From the NCBI GenBank assembly GCA_011389765.1, contig JAABTT010000007.1, forward strand, positions 18,605 through 82,604: DNA of 64,000 nt. The letters are read 5' to 3'. The notes below the pieces were generated by a model, which did no database searches, was not told the DNA's origin, and saw nothing but the letters and a program-made list of their open reading frames with translations. Both the position numbers and the translations under genes were made by a program. Within the stretch, counting starts at the first letter, position 1. Each line of letters opens with the position of its first letter. This DNA comes from Desulfohalobiaceae bacterium S24 (lineage in GTDB: Bacteria > Desulfobacterota > Desulfovibrionia > Desulfovibrionales > Desulfothermaceae). Below, piece after piece: positions 51,813-60,060 of the stretch.

Positions 51813-52733
51813 TCAACTCCCCTCATGCCGCCGCCAGAATTCAGACAGGGTAAAAAAGTGTTCCTGGGTGCCGTTGTGCTCCACACAGAAACTGGCGCAG
51901 GTCGCTCCCATGCGGGCGGCTTCCGCCAGGTCCCGCTTTTCGGACAAGCCCTTCAGCAGGCCGGAGCGGAAAGCGTCCCCGCAGCCGGTGGGATCCAGGG
52001 GGTGCTGCACCTTCAGGGCCGGAACCCGCCATTTTTGATCCTTCTGCTGAATGAGCGATCCTTCTTCCCCCAGAGTGGTGACAATGGCCTGCGTCAAATC
52101 CAAAAGGCCTTTTGTATCCAGGCCGGTGGACTCCATGATCAGGCTCAGCTCATAATCATTGGCGATGAGCATAAAGGATCCCTGGATCATGGTTCTGAGC
52201 TGCTCCCCGCTGAAGGCCGGGATGTTCTGCCCCGGGTCAAAGATATAGGGCATGCCTACTTCCCGGTAAATTTCGGGATATTTTTCCATGTCCTCCAGAT
52301 TGCCCGGGGAAACGATTCCCAGACCCTCCTTCCGGATCAGGGAGCGATGCTCTCCGTTGGTCGGGATGTTCATGGCCCCGGGATTGAAGGCCGTGATCTG
52401 GTTGTCGGCCTGGTCCGTGGTGATGTATGCGCTGGCGCAGGGCAGGTCCGTAACCACCTTGACCCCTTGAAGGTCCACATTGCGCTCTTCCAGCCACTGC
52501 CGGTAGCCCTCAAAATCATGGCCGGCCGTTGCCAGCAGCAGCGGCGACTCCTCCAACAGGCCCAGGGAATACGCAATGTTGCCCGCAGTGCCCCCGAATT
52601 TCTCGGACAAATCGTTCACCAGAAAACAGACATTCAAAATATGCAGTTTCTCGGGCAAAATATGGTTTGCAAAGCGATCCGGAAAACTCATGATCCGATC
52701 ATAAGCCAGAGAACCTGAAATATAAATGTTCAT
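51813..52733 (-). CDS. PfkB-family kinase, probable adenosine kinase
   Basis: A 306-residue ribokinase-fold enzyme. It begins IYISGSLAYDRI and has FGGTAGNIAYSLGLL (sugar-binding GG), the closing DPTGCGDAFRSGLLKGL (catalytic Asp in GCGDA) and NDYELSLI. This pattern is that of bacterial PfkB kinases annotated as adenosine kinase in sulfate reducers, where it salvages adenosine from SAM use. Location between metK and the core MetE supports it. GAGG lies 10 bases before the ATG. Substrate is inferred. Confidence 0.82.
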   Translation of the reverse strand: MNIYISGSLAYDRIMSFPDRFANHILPEKLHILNVCFLVNDLSEKFGGTAGNIAYSLGLLEESPLLLATAGHDFEGYRQWLEERNVDLQGVKVVTDLPCASAYITTDQADNQITAFNPGAMNIPTNGEHRSLIRKEGLGIVSPGNLEDMEKYPEIYREVGMPYIFDPGQNIPAFSGEQLRTMIQGSFMLIANDYELSLIMESTGLDTKGLLDLTQAIVTTLGEEGSLIQQKDQKWRVPALKVQHPLDPTGCGDAFRSGLLKGLSEKRDLAEAARMGATCASFCVEHNGTQEHFFTLSEFWRRHEGS

Positions 52734-52768
52734 CGTGATACAATCCTCATTTTATGTTGAAGTTGCTG

Positions 52769-52817
52769 AATCTGAATTGCCAGCTGTTCCGATCAGGAAC
52801 AGCTGGCAATTCAGATT
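52769..52817 (-). terminator. Long perfect hairpin at the metK stop
   Basis: AATCTGAATTGCCAGCTGTTCC (22 bases with its exact complement, 5-base loop). It overlaps the metK stop codon and lies 36 bases upstream of the kinase gene. There is no T-run on either strand, so it may be an RNA-processing or partial-termination site between metK and the kinase. Confidence 0.6.
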
Positions 52818-53980
52818 TTGCAGGCTGTGCGCAGGTCGTCAACAGCATCTGTTTTTTCCCAGGTGAAGTTCGGATTCTCCCGTCCGAAATGCCCGTAGCA
52901 GGAGGTATCCCGATAGATCGGCCGTTTCAGTTTCAGCCGTTCAACAATGTAGTAGGGCCGCAGATCGAAAATATCGCGGACCGCTTTGGTCAGGGCATCA
53001 TCATCCACCTGGCCTGTTTTCCGGGACGTGACCAGCACGGAGACCGGATCGGCCATGCCGATGGCATAGGCCAGCTGCACTTCGCAAACTTCGGCCAGTC
53101 CGGCCGCCACAACATTCTTGGCCACATACCGGGCCATATAGGCGGCGGAGCGATCCACTTTGGACGGGTCCTTGCCGGAAAAGGCCCCGCCGCCGTGCCC
53201 CCCCATGCCGCCGTAAGTGTCCTGGATGATCTTTCGTCCGGTCAACCCGCAGTCCCCCTGGGGGCCGCCCACCACAAACCGCCCCGTGGGGTTGATGAAA
53301 ATCCGCAATTTGTCGTCGATGAGCTCCCGGGGCAGGGTTTTGAAAATCACCTCCTCCTGGATGCCGGCCTTGAGATCCTCATAGGAAACCTTGTCGTCAT
53401 GCTGAGAGGATACCACGACATTGTCGATACGCACCGGTTTGCCGTCGAGGTATTCCAGGGCCACCTGGGTCTTGCCGTCCGGACGGAGAAAATCGAGCAC
53501 CCCTTTCTTCCGGACATAGCTCAGCCTACGGCTCAATTTATGGGCGTAAAACAAGGGCGCCGGCATCAGGGACTCGGTTTCCCGGCAGGCGTAGCCGAAC
53601 ATCATGCCCTGATCTCCGGCCCCTTGCTCTTCAGGCGATTTCCGGTTGACTCCCTGAGAGATGTCTGCGGATTGTTTGTCAATGGACGAGACCACCGCAC
53701 AGGTTTCCCAGTCGAATCCCATGTCCGAGCTGTCGTACCCGATATCTTTGACCGTCTGCCGGATCACCCGGGGCAGATCGGCGTACCCCGTGGTGGTTAT
53801 CTCCCCGGCCACAAACACCAGGCCGGTGGTCACCAGCGACTCGCAAGCCACCCTGGCCTCGGGGTCCTGTTCGATGAGACAATCCAAAATTGAATCGGAG
53901 ATCCGGTCCGCCACTTTGTCCGGATGTCCTTCGGTCACGGATTCCGAAGTGAACATATAACGCCCGTTGGTGGAAATCAT
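52811..53980 (-). CDS. metK: S-adenosylmethionine synthetase
   Basis: Makes SAM from methionine and ATP. The 389 residues contain [19 protein letters not shown] (methionine site), [11 protein letters not shown], the loop [24 protein letters not shown] and [19 protein letters not shown] near the C-terminal third. Length and motifs are standard for MetK. Preceded by a leader with two overlapping hairpins at 54102-54153, so attenuation is possible. First gene of the metK-kinase group. Confidence 0.97.
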   Translation of the reverse strand: MISTNGRYMFTSESVTEGHPDKVADRISDSILDCLIEQDPEARVACESLVTTGLVFVAGEITTTGYADLPRVIRQTVKDIGYDSSDMGFDWETCAVVSSIDKQSADISQGVNRKSPEEQGAGDQGMMFGYACRETESLMPAPLFYAHKLSRRLSYVRKKGVLDFLRPDGKTQVALEYLDGKPVRIDNVVVSSQHDDKVSYEDLKAGIQEEVIFKTLPRELIDDKLRIFINPTGRFVVGGPQGDCGLTGRKIIQDTYGGMGGHGGGAFSGKDPSKVDRSAAYMARYVAKNVVAAGLAEVCEVQLAYAIGMADPVSVLVTSRKTGQVDDDALTKAVRDIFDLRPYYIVERLKLKRPIYRDTSCYGHFGRENPNFTWEKTDAVDDLRTACKI

Positions 53981-54101
53981 ATCTGTACTCCTTGCTGTGA
54001 ATTGTGTGACTGGGGAGAAAAGGGAGGGGTCACGTCAACCAGTCTGCAGTCTTTTGAGAACGAATAAGATACTCTTCGTAGTCCATTCCGCCGGCTTTGT
54101 C

Positions 54102-54153
54102 AAAAAAACGGAATCCGGCAGTCCGTCGGGCCTCTGCCGGCTGTGAAGAGCCG
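54102..54153 (-). promoter_or_regulatory. Candidate attenuator in the metK leader
   Basis: Reading the minus strand, CCGGCAG pairs with CTGCCGG (54140-54115) and is followed by seven T (54108-54102), a textbook intrinsic terminator about 120 bases before the metK start. A second stem, CGGCT with AGCCG (54153-54138), shares three bases with the first arm, so both cannot form at once. The match to known SAM or SAH riboswitch cores is absent. Confidence 0.5.
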
Positions 54154-54170
54154 TCCGAACACCGCTAGTC

Positions 54171-54313
54171 CAGAGCTCTTCACCAAGAGCTAAAGTTTGA
54201 GTCATTTTTTGGACAACTATCTGCTTATTGTAAATTCGAAGCACGAAATCCGAAATTCGAAACAAGCACGAATATCAAATTTTCAAATGACAAAAACAAA
54301 GACAGAGAAAAAT
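54171..54313 (-). repeat. CAGAGCTCTTCACCAAGAGCT direct repeat, copy 2
   Basis: Second copy of the repeat at 51482-51625, in the same orientation and with only a few differences over 143 bases. It lies upstream of the metK leader. Confidence 0.85.
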
Positions 54314-54774
54314 AAACAATAAAATCAAAATATTATCATTCTGATTTTCTGATGTTTTGAATTTTGAATTTTCTTTATTTGAAATTTGTTTCGGCTTTCG
54401 TGCTTAGAATTTCGATATTTGTCCAAATTTTAACAACATTTCAAATATTAATAATCATTTTACAATGTTAAGGTTCAAAGCCGTAATGTCGGTACGAAGT
54501 CTGTAGTCTTGCGGCCCGGAGCAGTCTCCAGGAAGACTTTACAAGCCCTTGAGAATGAGACATACTTCAGTGGTCTTGAGATGTATCGCTTAATCTCTGT
54601 CTTAAGAAAACAAGAACATGTGTTGCTCCGAAGCATTTGAAGTCTTTGTGAAAAAAATTGGAAATTTGATGAGGCGTTATAGAACACTCTGCTTTTCTGC
54701 ATTCTTTTCTTGCCAATTTCCAATTTCGAATTTCTAATTTCGAAGTGAACCTGGAACCTTTAGGGAGGCCCATC
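54314..54774. repeat. AT-rich repeat region before the metallo-hydrolase gene
   Basis: No gene. It contains a copy of the TAATGTCGGTACGA repeat at 54423-54512 (compare 33257-33345) and an inverted echo of the GAAACAAGCACGAA block near 54380-54410. Numerous TTGAAATTT-like words could form weak hairpins. Confidence 0.5.
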
Positions 54775-55674
54775 GTGCGAAACGATCAACCCGGACAGGT
54801 TGCACCCGGACTGTGGTGTCTCGGCCGCCGGGAATCCAATGTCTATCTGCTGCAGGGGACCAGGGAGACCATGCTAATCAGCGGAGGCACGAGCTATATT
54901 CTGCCGGATGTCCTGGAACAGCTCGCATCCTTTGGCCTGGAGCCCGGGTCCATCAGCAAATGCCTCATCCTCCACGCCCATTTCGACCATGTGGGGATCA
55001 TCCCCTATTTCAAGCGGACCTACCTTCATATGGATATCTATGCCCTGCAGCGGGGCTGGGACATTCTGAAAATGGACAAGGCCGTCGCCACCATCAACGA
55101 GTACAGCCGCTTGACTGCGGAACAGATGCACCTGGCTGAACGCCTGCAGGATTATGACCTGAACTGGGGGCAGGACATCTCCGGAACAACGATCCGGGAG
55201 GGAGATACCATCGATTTGGGGGGGCGGACAGTCCGAATCATCGAGACGCCGGGCCATTCCTCCTGTTCCCTGACCGCCTATGTTCCGGAAATCAAGGCCC
55301 TGTTTCCCTCCGACGGCGGCGGGATCCCCTTTGACCAGGAAATCATTCCCTCGGGGAATTCAAATTTCACTCTCTACCAGCAGAGTTTACACAAGCTGGT
55401 GGATCTGGAAACGGACTTCATCTGTGCTGATCACTACGGAACCGTAAGCGGAGAGGAGGCCCGCGGCTATATCCGGGAATCCATTCGGAGTGCTGCTGAA
55501 TACCGCCGTCTCGTGGAAAAGGTCTACCGGCGGGAGCAGGACCGGGAAAAAACCGTTGCCCACCTGGTCAAGCTGATCCTTGACACCCGGCCGGACTATT
55601 TTCTCCCGGAAGCAATCCTGACCGGCGTCACCCGACAGATGGTCAGACACATCGCCGGGGAAATGGACAGCTGA
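54775..55674 (+). CDS. MBL-fold metallo-hydrolase
   Basis: A 299-residue metallo-beta-lactamase-fold protein. The metal motif HxHxDH is HAHFDH (in LILHAHFDHVG), then the later ligands in ETPGHSSCSLTAYVP and a C-terminal CADHYG. FSDGGG-like PSDGGGIPFDQ is found where flavodiiron-type enzymes have an acidic ligand. I chose GTG 54775 because GGGAGG lies 6-11 bases upstream. Function in the cell not known; possibly a thiolesterase or lactonase. Confidence 0.85.
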   Translation: MRNDQPGQVAPGLWCLGRRESNVYLLQGTRETMLISGGTSYILPDVLEQLASFGLEPGSISKCLILHAHFDHVGIIPYFKRTYLHMDIYALQRGWDILKMDKAVATINEYSRLTAEQMHLAERLQDYDLNWGQDISGTTIREGDTIDLGGRTVRIIETPGHSSCSLTAYVPEIKALFPSDGGGIPFDQEIIPSGNSNFTLYQQSLHKLVDLETDFICADHYGTVSGEEARGYIRESIRSAAEYRRLVEKVYRREQDREKTVAHLVKLILDTRPDYFLPEAILTGVTRQMVRHIAGEMDS

Positions 55675-55683
55675 TAGAGGATT

Positions 55684-55740
55684 TCAGAGCTCTTTACAGT
55701 ACGCGTAAATTTGAAAGATTTTTTGGACATTTTGTGATAT
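55684..55740 (+). repeat. Diverged CAGAGCTCTT repeat
   Basis: Short relative of the 51482 repeat: CAGAGCTCTT, then TTTTTTGGACATTTTG. It lies just after the metallo-hydrolase stop and has a weak hairpin, so it may act as a terminator. Confidence 0.45.
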
Positions 55741-55759
55741 TTCATGCCTGTTTTTCAGG

Positions 55760-55882
55760 TTTCAGGTGTCGGGTGTCAGCCCTGCCGCTGGCCGCAGACG
55801 TCCAGTTTGATCGAAAAAGAAACTCGGAGTCACCTCCTCCGTCATTCCGGCGGAGGCCGGAATCCAGACTGAACAAGCTGGA
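55760..55882 (+). repeat. Interspersed repeat, copy E
   Basis: GTGTCAGCCCTGCCGCTGGCC, then GACGTCCAGTTTGATC, AGTCACCTCCTCCGTCATTCCGG and GGAATCCAG. Same orientation as copy C and inverted relative to copy A. It ends 30 bases before mqnD. Confidence 0.8.
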
Positions 55883-55912
55883 CCACAGTCATTACCAAAA
55901 GACTCAAAGCCC

Positions 55913-56716
55913 ATGACCCGAAATCTCAGTCTGGGCATCTCCCCCTGCCCCAACGATACCTATATCTTTGCCGGGCTCATCAACGGGCGCATCCAAACGG
56001 GGGAGTATGCCGTCAAGGCATCGCTCCTGGACATCCAGGAACTGAACCAAAAAGCGCTTGAGGCGGCCTTTGACCTGGTCAAGATCAGCATCGCGGTCTA
56101 TCCCCGGATCGCAGACAACTACCGCCTGCTGCAATCAGGCGCCGCCCTGGGCCGGGGCTGCGGCCCTTTGCTCCTGGCCGCCGAAAACACGGGCCTTGAG
56201 GCCCTGCGCTTTGCCAGGTTGGCGATTCCCGGGGAATTGACCACCGCCAATCTTTTGCTTCAAAAAATCGGCTTCCACCAAGGGGAACGCGTCAGTATGC
56301 GCTACGACCTGATCATGGAGGCCGTTTGCTCCGGCCGGGTGGACGCCGGGGTGATCATCCACGAAGGGCGCTTCACCTATCCGGCCTACGGTTTACAAAA
56401 AATCCTGGATCTCGGCCGGTGGTGGGAGCAGGAAACCGGACTGCCCATCCCTCTGGGCGCCATCGCCCTGAGACGGTCCCTGGGACAACAGGCTGCAGAT
56501 TGGGCTGAAGCAGCCATCCAAAAGAGTCTGAACTTTGCCGAGGCCCATCCTGATCTGGTCTGGCCATATATCCGCAAACACGCCCAGGAGATGGACGAAG
56601 CCACCATCGCGGAGCACATCCAAACCTTTGTCAATCCCTTCACCCGGAATCTGGGACCGGAAGGCCTCCGGGCCATCCGGGAGCTCCTTGGGATGGCCTC
56701 ACTGAATCTGACCTGA
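55913..56716 (+). CDS. mqnD: 1,4-dihydroxy-6-naphthoate synthase (menaquinone, futalosine route)
   Basis: Makes 1,4-dihydroxy-6-naphthoate from cyclic dehypoxanthine futalosine. The 267 residues start LSLGISPCPNDTYIFAGL, a strongly conserved MqnD opening, and include LGRGCGPLL, GELTTANLLL and VIIHEGRFTY. Its presence means that the host makes menaquinone by the futalosine pathway. The other genes of the route are not in the window. It stands alone between a repeat and the convergent U32 gene. Confidence 0.95.
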   Translation: MTRNLSLGISPCPNDTYIFAGLINGRIQTGEYAVKASLLDIQELNQKALEAAFDLVKISIAVYPRIADNYRLLQSGAALGRGCGPLLLAAENTGLEALRFARLAIPGELTTANLLLQKIGFHQGERVSMRYDLIMEAVCSGRVDAGVIIHEGRFTYPAYGLQKILDLGRWWEQETGLPIPLGAIALRRSLGQQAADWAEAAIQKSLNFAEAHPDLVWPYIRKHAQEMDEATIAEHIQTFVNPFTRNLGPEGLRAIRELLGMASLNLT

Positions 56717-56728
56717 ACCGATAAGCCA

Positions 56729-57973
56729 CTAAGAACAAGCGCGGCGCAGCAACAGCCCGGGGGCCAGGCGGGGATGTTCGCAGCGCAGAACTACGCTCTG
56801 TCCGGAATGGATTTCCTGCACGCTGCGCCCCGTGATGCTTTCCAGCCCATAGGTCCCGGACTGCACTCGCGGCCGCTGCAGACCGGGCGTCAGGATCTGC
56901 AGGGCGTCGCCTTCCGACCAGCGGTGCTTGACCCGAACCAGCCAGCCGGAATCGCCTCGCCTGGAAGAAATCTGGCCGAGTATGGGATCAGAGATAGGGT
57001 CTTCACCCGGGGTGGTGAGCCGTTTCCGTTTTCCGGGCAGGAAAAAGCCGGTCTCCAGAGGCCGGGAGGCCACCCGGCTGAGCTCCTCAAGATAGAGCCC
57101 GGGCCGGAAGCCGCCGGTCCGAAGATCTTTGAGGGCGGTGGCATAGACATCCGTGACCACCGCCAGGTAGCTGCTGCTTTTCATCCGGCCTTCAATTTTC
57201 AGAGCCGTGAGGCCGAGGCGGACAAACCAGGCCAGATATTTCACCAGACACAGGTCTTCAGCCGCCAGGATCGGGCTCAAACCATCCTGTTCCGCTTCAA
57301 GCTCCCAGACAGGGCCCTTGCGGGTCTTCTCTTCCAGGATCACGGACACGGGGCGGTATTCAAAACGGCAGGGATGGGTGCACAAGCCCAGGTTGGCGGA
57401 GCGCTCGTTCAAATAGGCGCTTAAAAGACAGCGGCCGGAGACGGCCATGCACTGCGCCCCGTGGACAAAGGTCTCCAGCTCGATGCCGGAAACAGTCCTG
57501 CAAATAGCCCGGATCTCTTTTGCCTGGAGTTCCCGGGCCAGATTGACCCGGCTCAGGCCCTGATCGCGCCAGAAGCATACCGCGGCTGCATTGCCGGTGT
57601 TGGCCTGGGTGCTGAGATGAAGCGGCGTCTTGGGAAGACGCTTCCGGGCCAGAGCCACAACCCCGGGATCGGCGACAATGAGACCGTCCAGGGGATGCTC
57701 GGCCAAAGCGTCCAGGGAGGCCTTGACCGCCTCCAGCTGATTGTTGCGGGGGAGGACGTTCAGACAGAAATAGACTCTGCGGCCCAGGGCATGGGCCTTG
57801 GCCAGGCCGATTCCAAGATCCTCCCGGGAAAACCCCCTGCTTTTTCCCCGCAAATTGAGTCCGGAACCGCCCAGATACACCGCATCCGCTCCATAGAGCA
57901 GAGCGGTCTCCAGACGCTCCAGATCCCCGGCCGGGGCCAGGAGTTCAGGAAACTCAAGTTCTGTGAGTTTCAT
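56729..57973 (-). CDS. U32 family peptidase
   Basis: A 414-residue protein with the U32 domain: PELLAPAGDLERLETALLYGADAVYLGG, then VHGAQCMAVSGRCLLSAYL with its cysteines, GLCTHPCRFEY, and ALKIEGRMKSSSYLAVV. These fit the group that includes YegQ/RlhA-like proteins, which help make hydroxylated cytidine or uridine in RNA. The peptidase name is historical. Convergent with mqnD, 12 bases apart. Its exact target cannot be assigned. Confidence 0.88.
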   Translation of the reverse strand: MKLTELEFPELLAPAGDLERLETALLYGADAVYLGGSGLNLRGKSRGFSREDLGIGLAKAHALGRRVYFCLNVLPRNNQLEAVKASLDALAEHPLDGLIVADPGVVALARKRLPKTPLHLSTQANTGNAAAVCFWRDQGLSRVNLARELQAKEIRAICRTVSGIELETFVHGAQCMAVSGRCLLSAYLNERSANLGLCTHPCRFEYRPVSVILEEKTRKGPVWELEAEQDGLSPILAAEDLCLVKYLAWFVRLGLTALKIEGRMKSSSYLAVVTDVYATALKDLRTGGFRPGLYLEELSRVASRPLETGFFLPGKRKRLTTPGEDPISDPILGQISSRRGDSGWLVRVKHRWSEGDALQILTPGLQRPRVQSGTYGLESITGRSVQEIHSGQSVVLRCEHPRLAPGLLLRRACS

Positions 57974-58006
57974 GCTTTTCCGGTTTTTTGAACATTCTTT
58001 TGGTTT

Positions 58007-58650
58007 CTGGTGTCAGCTTTGCCTCTTGCAAAGCTGACACATAATTGATTGATATTTATTGTAATATGCAACTATAGTGTTGTGTTGTTCGTCGTGTACA
58101 TCAACGACTGCCAGTTTGATCAATACAGAAACTTACAGTTTCACGATTCATGACAAGATTGAGAACCGGTCACAGGGTTCTCTTGAGCGACCTCGCTGGG
58201 AGGCTCTTAGGGTTTGTTAGGCTTGCTCGCCGGGGGAAACCGGACCGCGGTCTCAGCTTTGATCCTGAAAAACGAGATGTATTGTCATAAAGCAAGGCAG
58301 GTCCTCCAAGGAACAGATTAAAGAGTCCGGAGGGGGCAGGGATCCCCCGTGAGCAAGCCTTAGAAAACCAAGAGCCGGAAGCGTTAGAGCGAAAGAGAAC
58401 TCTGTGACCGGTTCGTGGCATCAGCTGAAGTTTCATACGAGCGCCGGCCGCTGGCCGGGCGGACCGGACAGTTTGATCAACGAAGAAACTTGAGAAAGAG
58501 GCCCGGTTCGGAATCGGAATCGCTATCGCTATCGGAATCGAAGTCTTAATCCTCATCATATCAATTCTCGATACCGATTCCGATACCGATAGCGATAGCG
58601 ACCCTGATGAGAGGAATTTGAAGTTTCATACGAGCCCTGCCTATGGCAGG
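58007..58650 (+). repeat. Interspersed repeat, copy F (longest)
   Basis: Modules in order: hairpin GTGTCAGCTTTGCC..GCAAAGCTGACAC; AT-rich stretch ending CAACGACTGCCAGTTTGATC; a structured block of about 330 bases matching copy D (43-base hairpin at 58372-58414); GGCCGCTGGCC and GGACCGGACAGTTTGATC; then the TCGGAATC/GATAGC hexamer block inverted to copy B. It fills the gap between the U32 gene and the hydroxylase operon, so the operon's promoter may lie in it. Confidence 0.85.
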
Positions 58651-58669
58651 TCTGACATAGGAGTCTGAA

Positions 58670-59176
58670 ATGCAAGGCAATGAGCAGGGGCTGGTGGACA
58701 TCAGCATCACATTGAACGGCCGGGAACAGAAGGTGGCAGTACCGGCGGATATGAGCGCCCTGAAGCTGATCCGGGAGGTTCTTGGCCTGAAAGGGACCAA
58801 GGAGGGCTGTTCCATAGGTGAATGCGGAGCCTGCACCATTCTGGTCGATAGGCAGGCGGTCAATGCCTGCCTGGTCTTTGCTCCGCAGCTGGACGGGAAG
58901 GATGTTCAGACCATCGAGGGCTTGAACCGGGAGCCGAGATTCCAGGCCCTGCAGCAGGCTTTTTTGGACAGGCATGCCGTGCAGTGCGGGTTTTGCACCC
59001 CGGGACTGTTGATCAGCGTCTACGCCCTGCTTCTGGAAGAGCCATGTCCGGACCGGGATGAGGTCATCCGCTCCATAGCCGGGAATCTGTGCCGTTGCAC
59101 CGGCTACCACCAGATCCTGTCCGGCGTGGATCGAGCGATCAATCCGGACGCAGAATGGAGGCCGGATGTCGGGTAA
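58670..59176 (+). CDS. Molybdenum hydroxylase, iron-sulfur subunit
   Basis: A 168-residue small subunit of the xanthine dehydrogenase family with two 2Fe-2S clusters. The N-terminal plant-type cluster uses CSIGECGACTILVDRQAVNAC; the C-terminal cluster uses CGFCTPG and CRCTGYHQI. Passes electrons from the molybdenum site to FAD. ATAGGAG precedes ATG 58670. It overlaps the FAD subunit by 11 bases. With the enamidase nearby, a nicotinate-type hydroxylase is likely. Confidence 0.94.
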   Translation: MQGNEQGLVDISITLNGREQKVAVPADMSALKLIREVLGLKGTKEGCSIGECGACTILVDRQAVNACLVFAPQLDGKDVQTIEGLNREPRFQALQQAFLDRHAVQCGFCTPGLLISVYALLLEEPCPDRDEVIRSIAGNLCRCTGYHQILSGVDRAINPDAEWRPDVG

Positions 59177-60020
59177 ACAATACTATCGGCCCGGAAATTT
59201 GGAGCAATGCTTGGATTTTCTGGCGGAGAACGGCCGGGAGTCCGTGCTTTTGGCCGGAGGAACGGATGTCATGGTGGATATGCGGGCCGGGGAGATCGAC
59301 AAGTCCTGGATTGTGGATATCAGCCGCCTTCCGGAGCTTTGGGGGATTGAGCTTCAAAACGGAAAACTCTGGATCGGGGCCGCTGTAACCCTGACCGAAC
59401 TGCTCAATTCGAAACTCCTGCAGGAGCATGGTTTTGCTCTGCACACGGCAGCCCTGCATTTTGCCGCACGGCAGATCCGCAATGTGGCTACCATCGGCGG
59501 CAATGTGGCCCACTGTTCTCCAAGCGCCGACACCCTGCCTCCGCTGCTGGTGCATGAAGCCGAAGCACTTCTGGCCGGACCTTGCGCTCGAAGACGGATT
59601 CCAGTGGGTGAGGTGGCCGCGGGCACCTATCGATCGGCCCTTGAACCAAGGGAACTGATCATTGGTTTTGAACTTCGGCCGCGCTCTCCGTTTCTGGCTG
59701 ATTTTCAAAAGATCGGCCGGCGAAGGGAACTGGTCATTGCCAGGGTCAATATGGCCGGTTTGGCAGATATGGATGAAGATCAGCGCATGACCGGAGTCAG
59801 ATTCGCCCTGGGTTCCTGCACGCCGGTGCCCCGGCGCTTCGCAGACGTCGAGGCCCTGCTGGAAGGAAGCCGGCCCGGCCGGGAGCTGTTCTGGGAAGCC
59901 GGCCGGCTGGCGGCTGAAAATATGATACGGATGAGCGGAAGACGGCCTTCTTTTGTGTACAAGGAAAAGGCGGTCCAGGGCCTGGTCTACAGGATGTTTT
60001 CGCCGTTGTTGGAGGCTTAG
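59166..60020 (+). CDS. Molybdenum hydroxylase, FAD-binding subunit
   Basis: A 284-residue FAD subunit of the xanthine dehydrogenase family. The flavin motifs are LLAGGTDVMVDMRAG and ATIGGNVAHCSPSADTLPPLL. GGAGG lies just before the ATG, which is inside the end of the small-subunit gene. Receives electrons from the 2Fe-2S clusters and passes them to NAD or another carrier. C-terminal CO dehydrogenase-type domain is present. Confidence 0.93.
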   Translation: MSGKQYYRPGNLEQCLDFLAENGRESVLLAGGTDVMVDMRAGEIDKSWIVDISRLPELWGIELQNGKLWIGAAVTLTELLNSKLLQEHGFALHTAALHFAARQIRNVATIGGNVAHCSPSADTLPPLLVHEAEALLAGPCARRRIPVGEVAAGTYRSALEPRELIIGFELRPRSPFLADFQKIGRRRELVIARVNMAGLADMDEDQRMTGVRFALGSCTPVPRRFADVEALLEGSRPGRELFWEAGRLAAENMIRMSGRRPSFVYKEKAVQGLVYRMFSPLLEA

Positions 60021-60060
60021 GCTCCTGCCGCGGACTGTGCACTTTTGCCGGTAAAAAAGG

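Noticed and set aside
53981..54170. SAM-I, SAM-II or SAH riboswitch upstream of metK
   Set aside because: None of the conserved core words was found. Only the terminator-like hairpin and its competitor remain.
54171..54313. CRISPR array from repeated AATTCGAA and GCACGAA words
   Set aside because: The words are not regularly spaced with unique spacers. The whole block is one long direct repeat.
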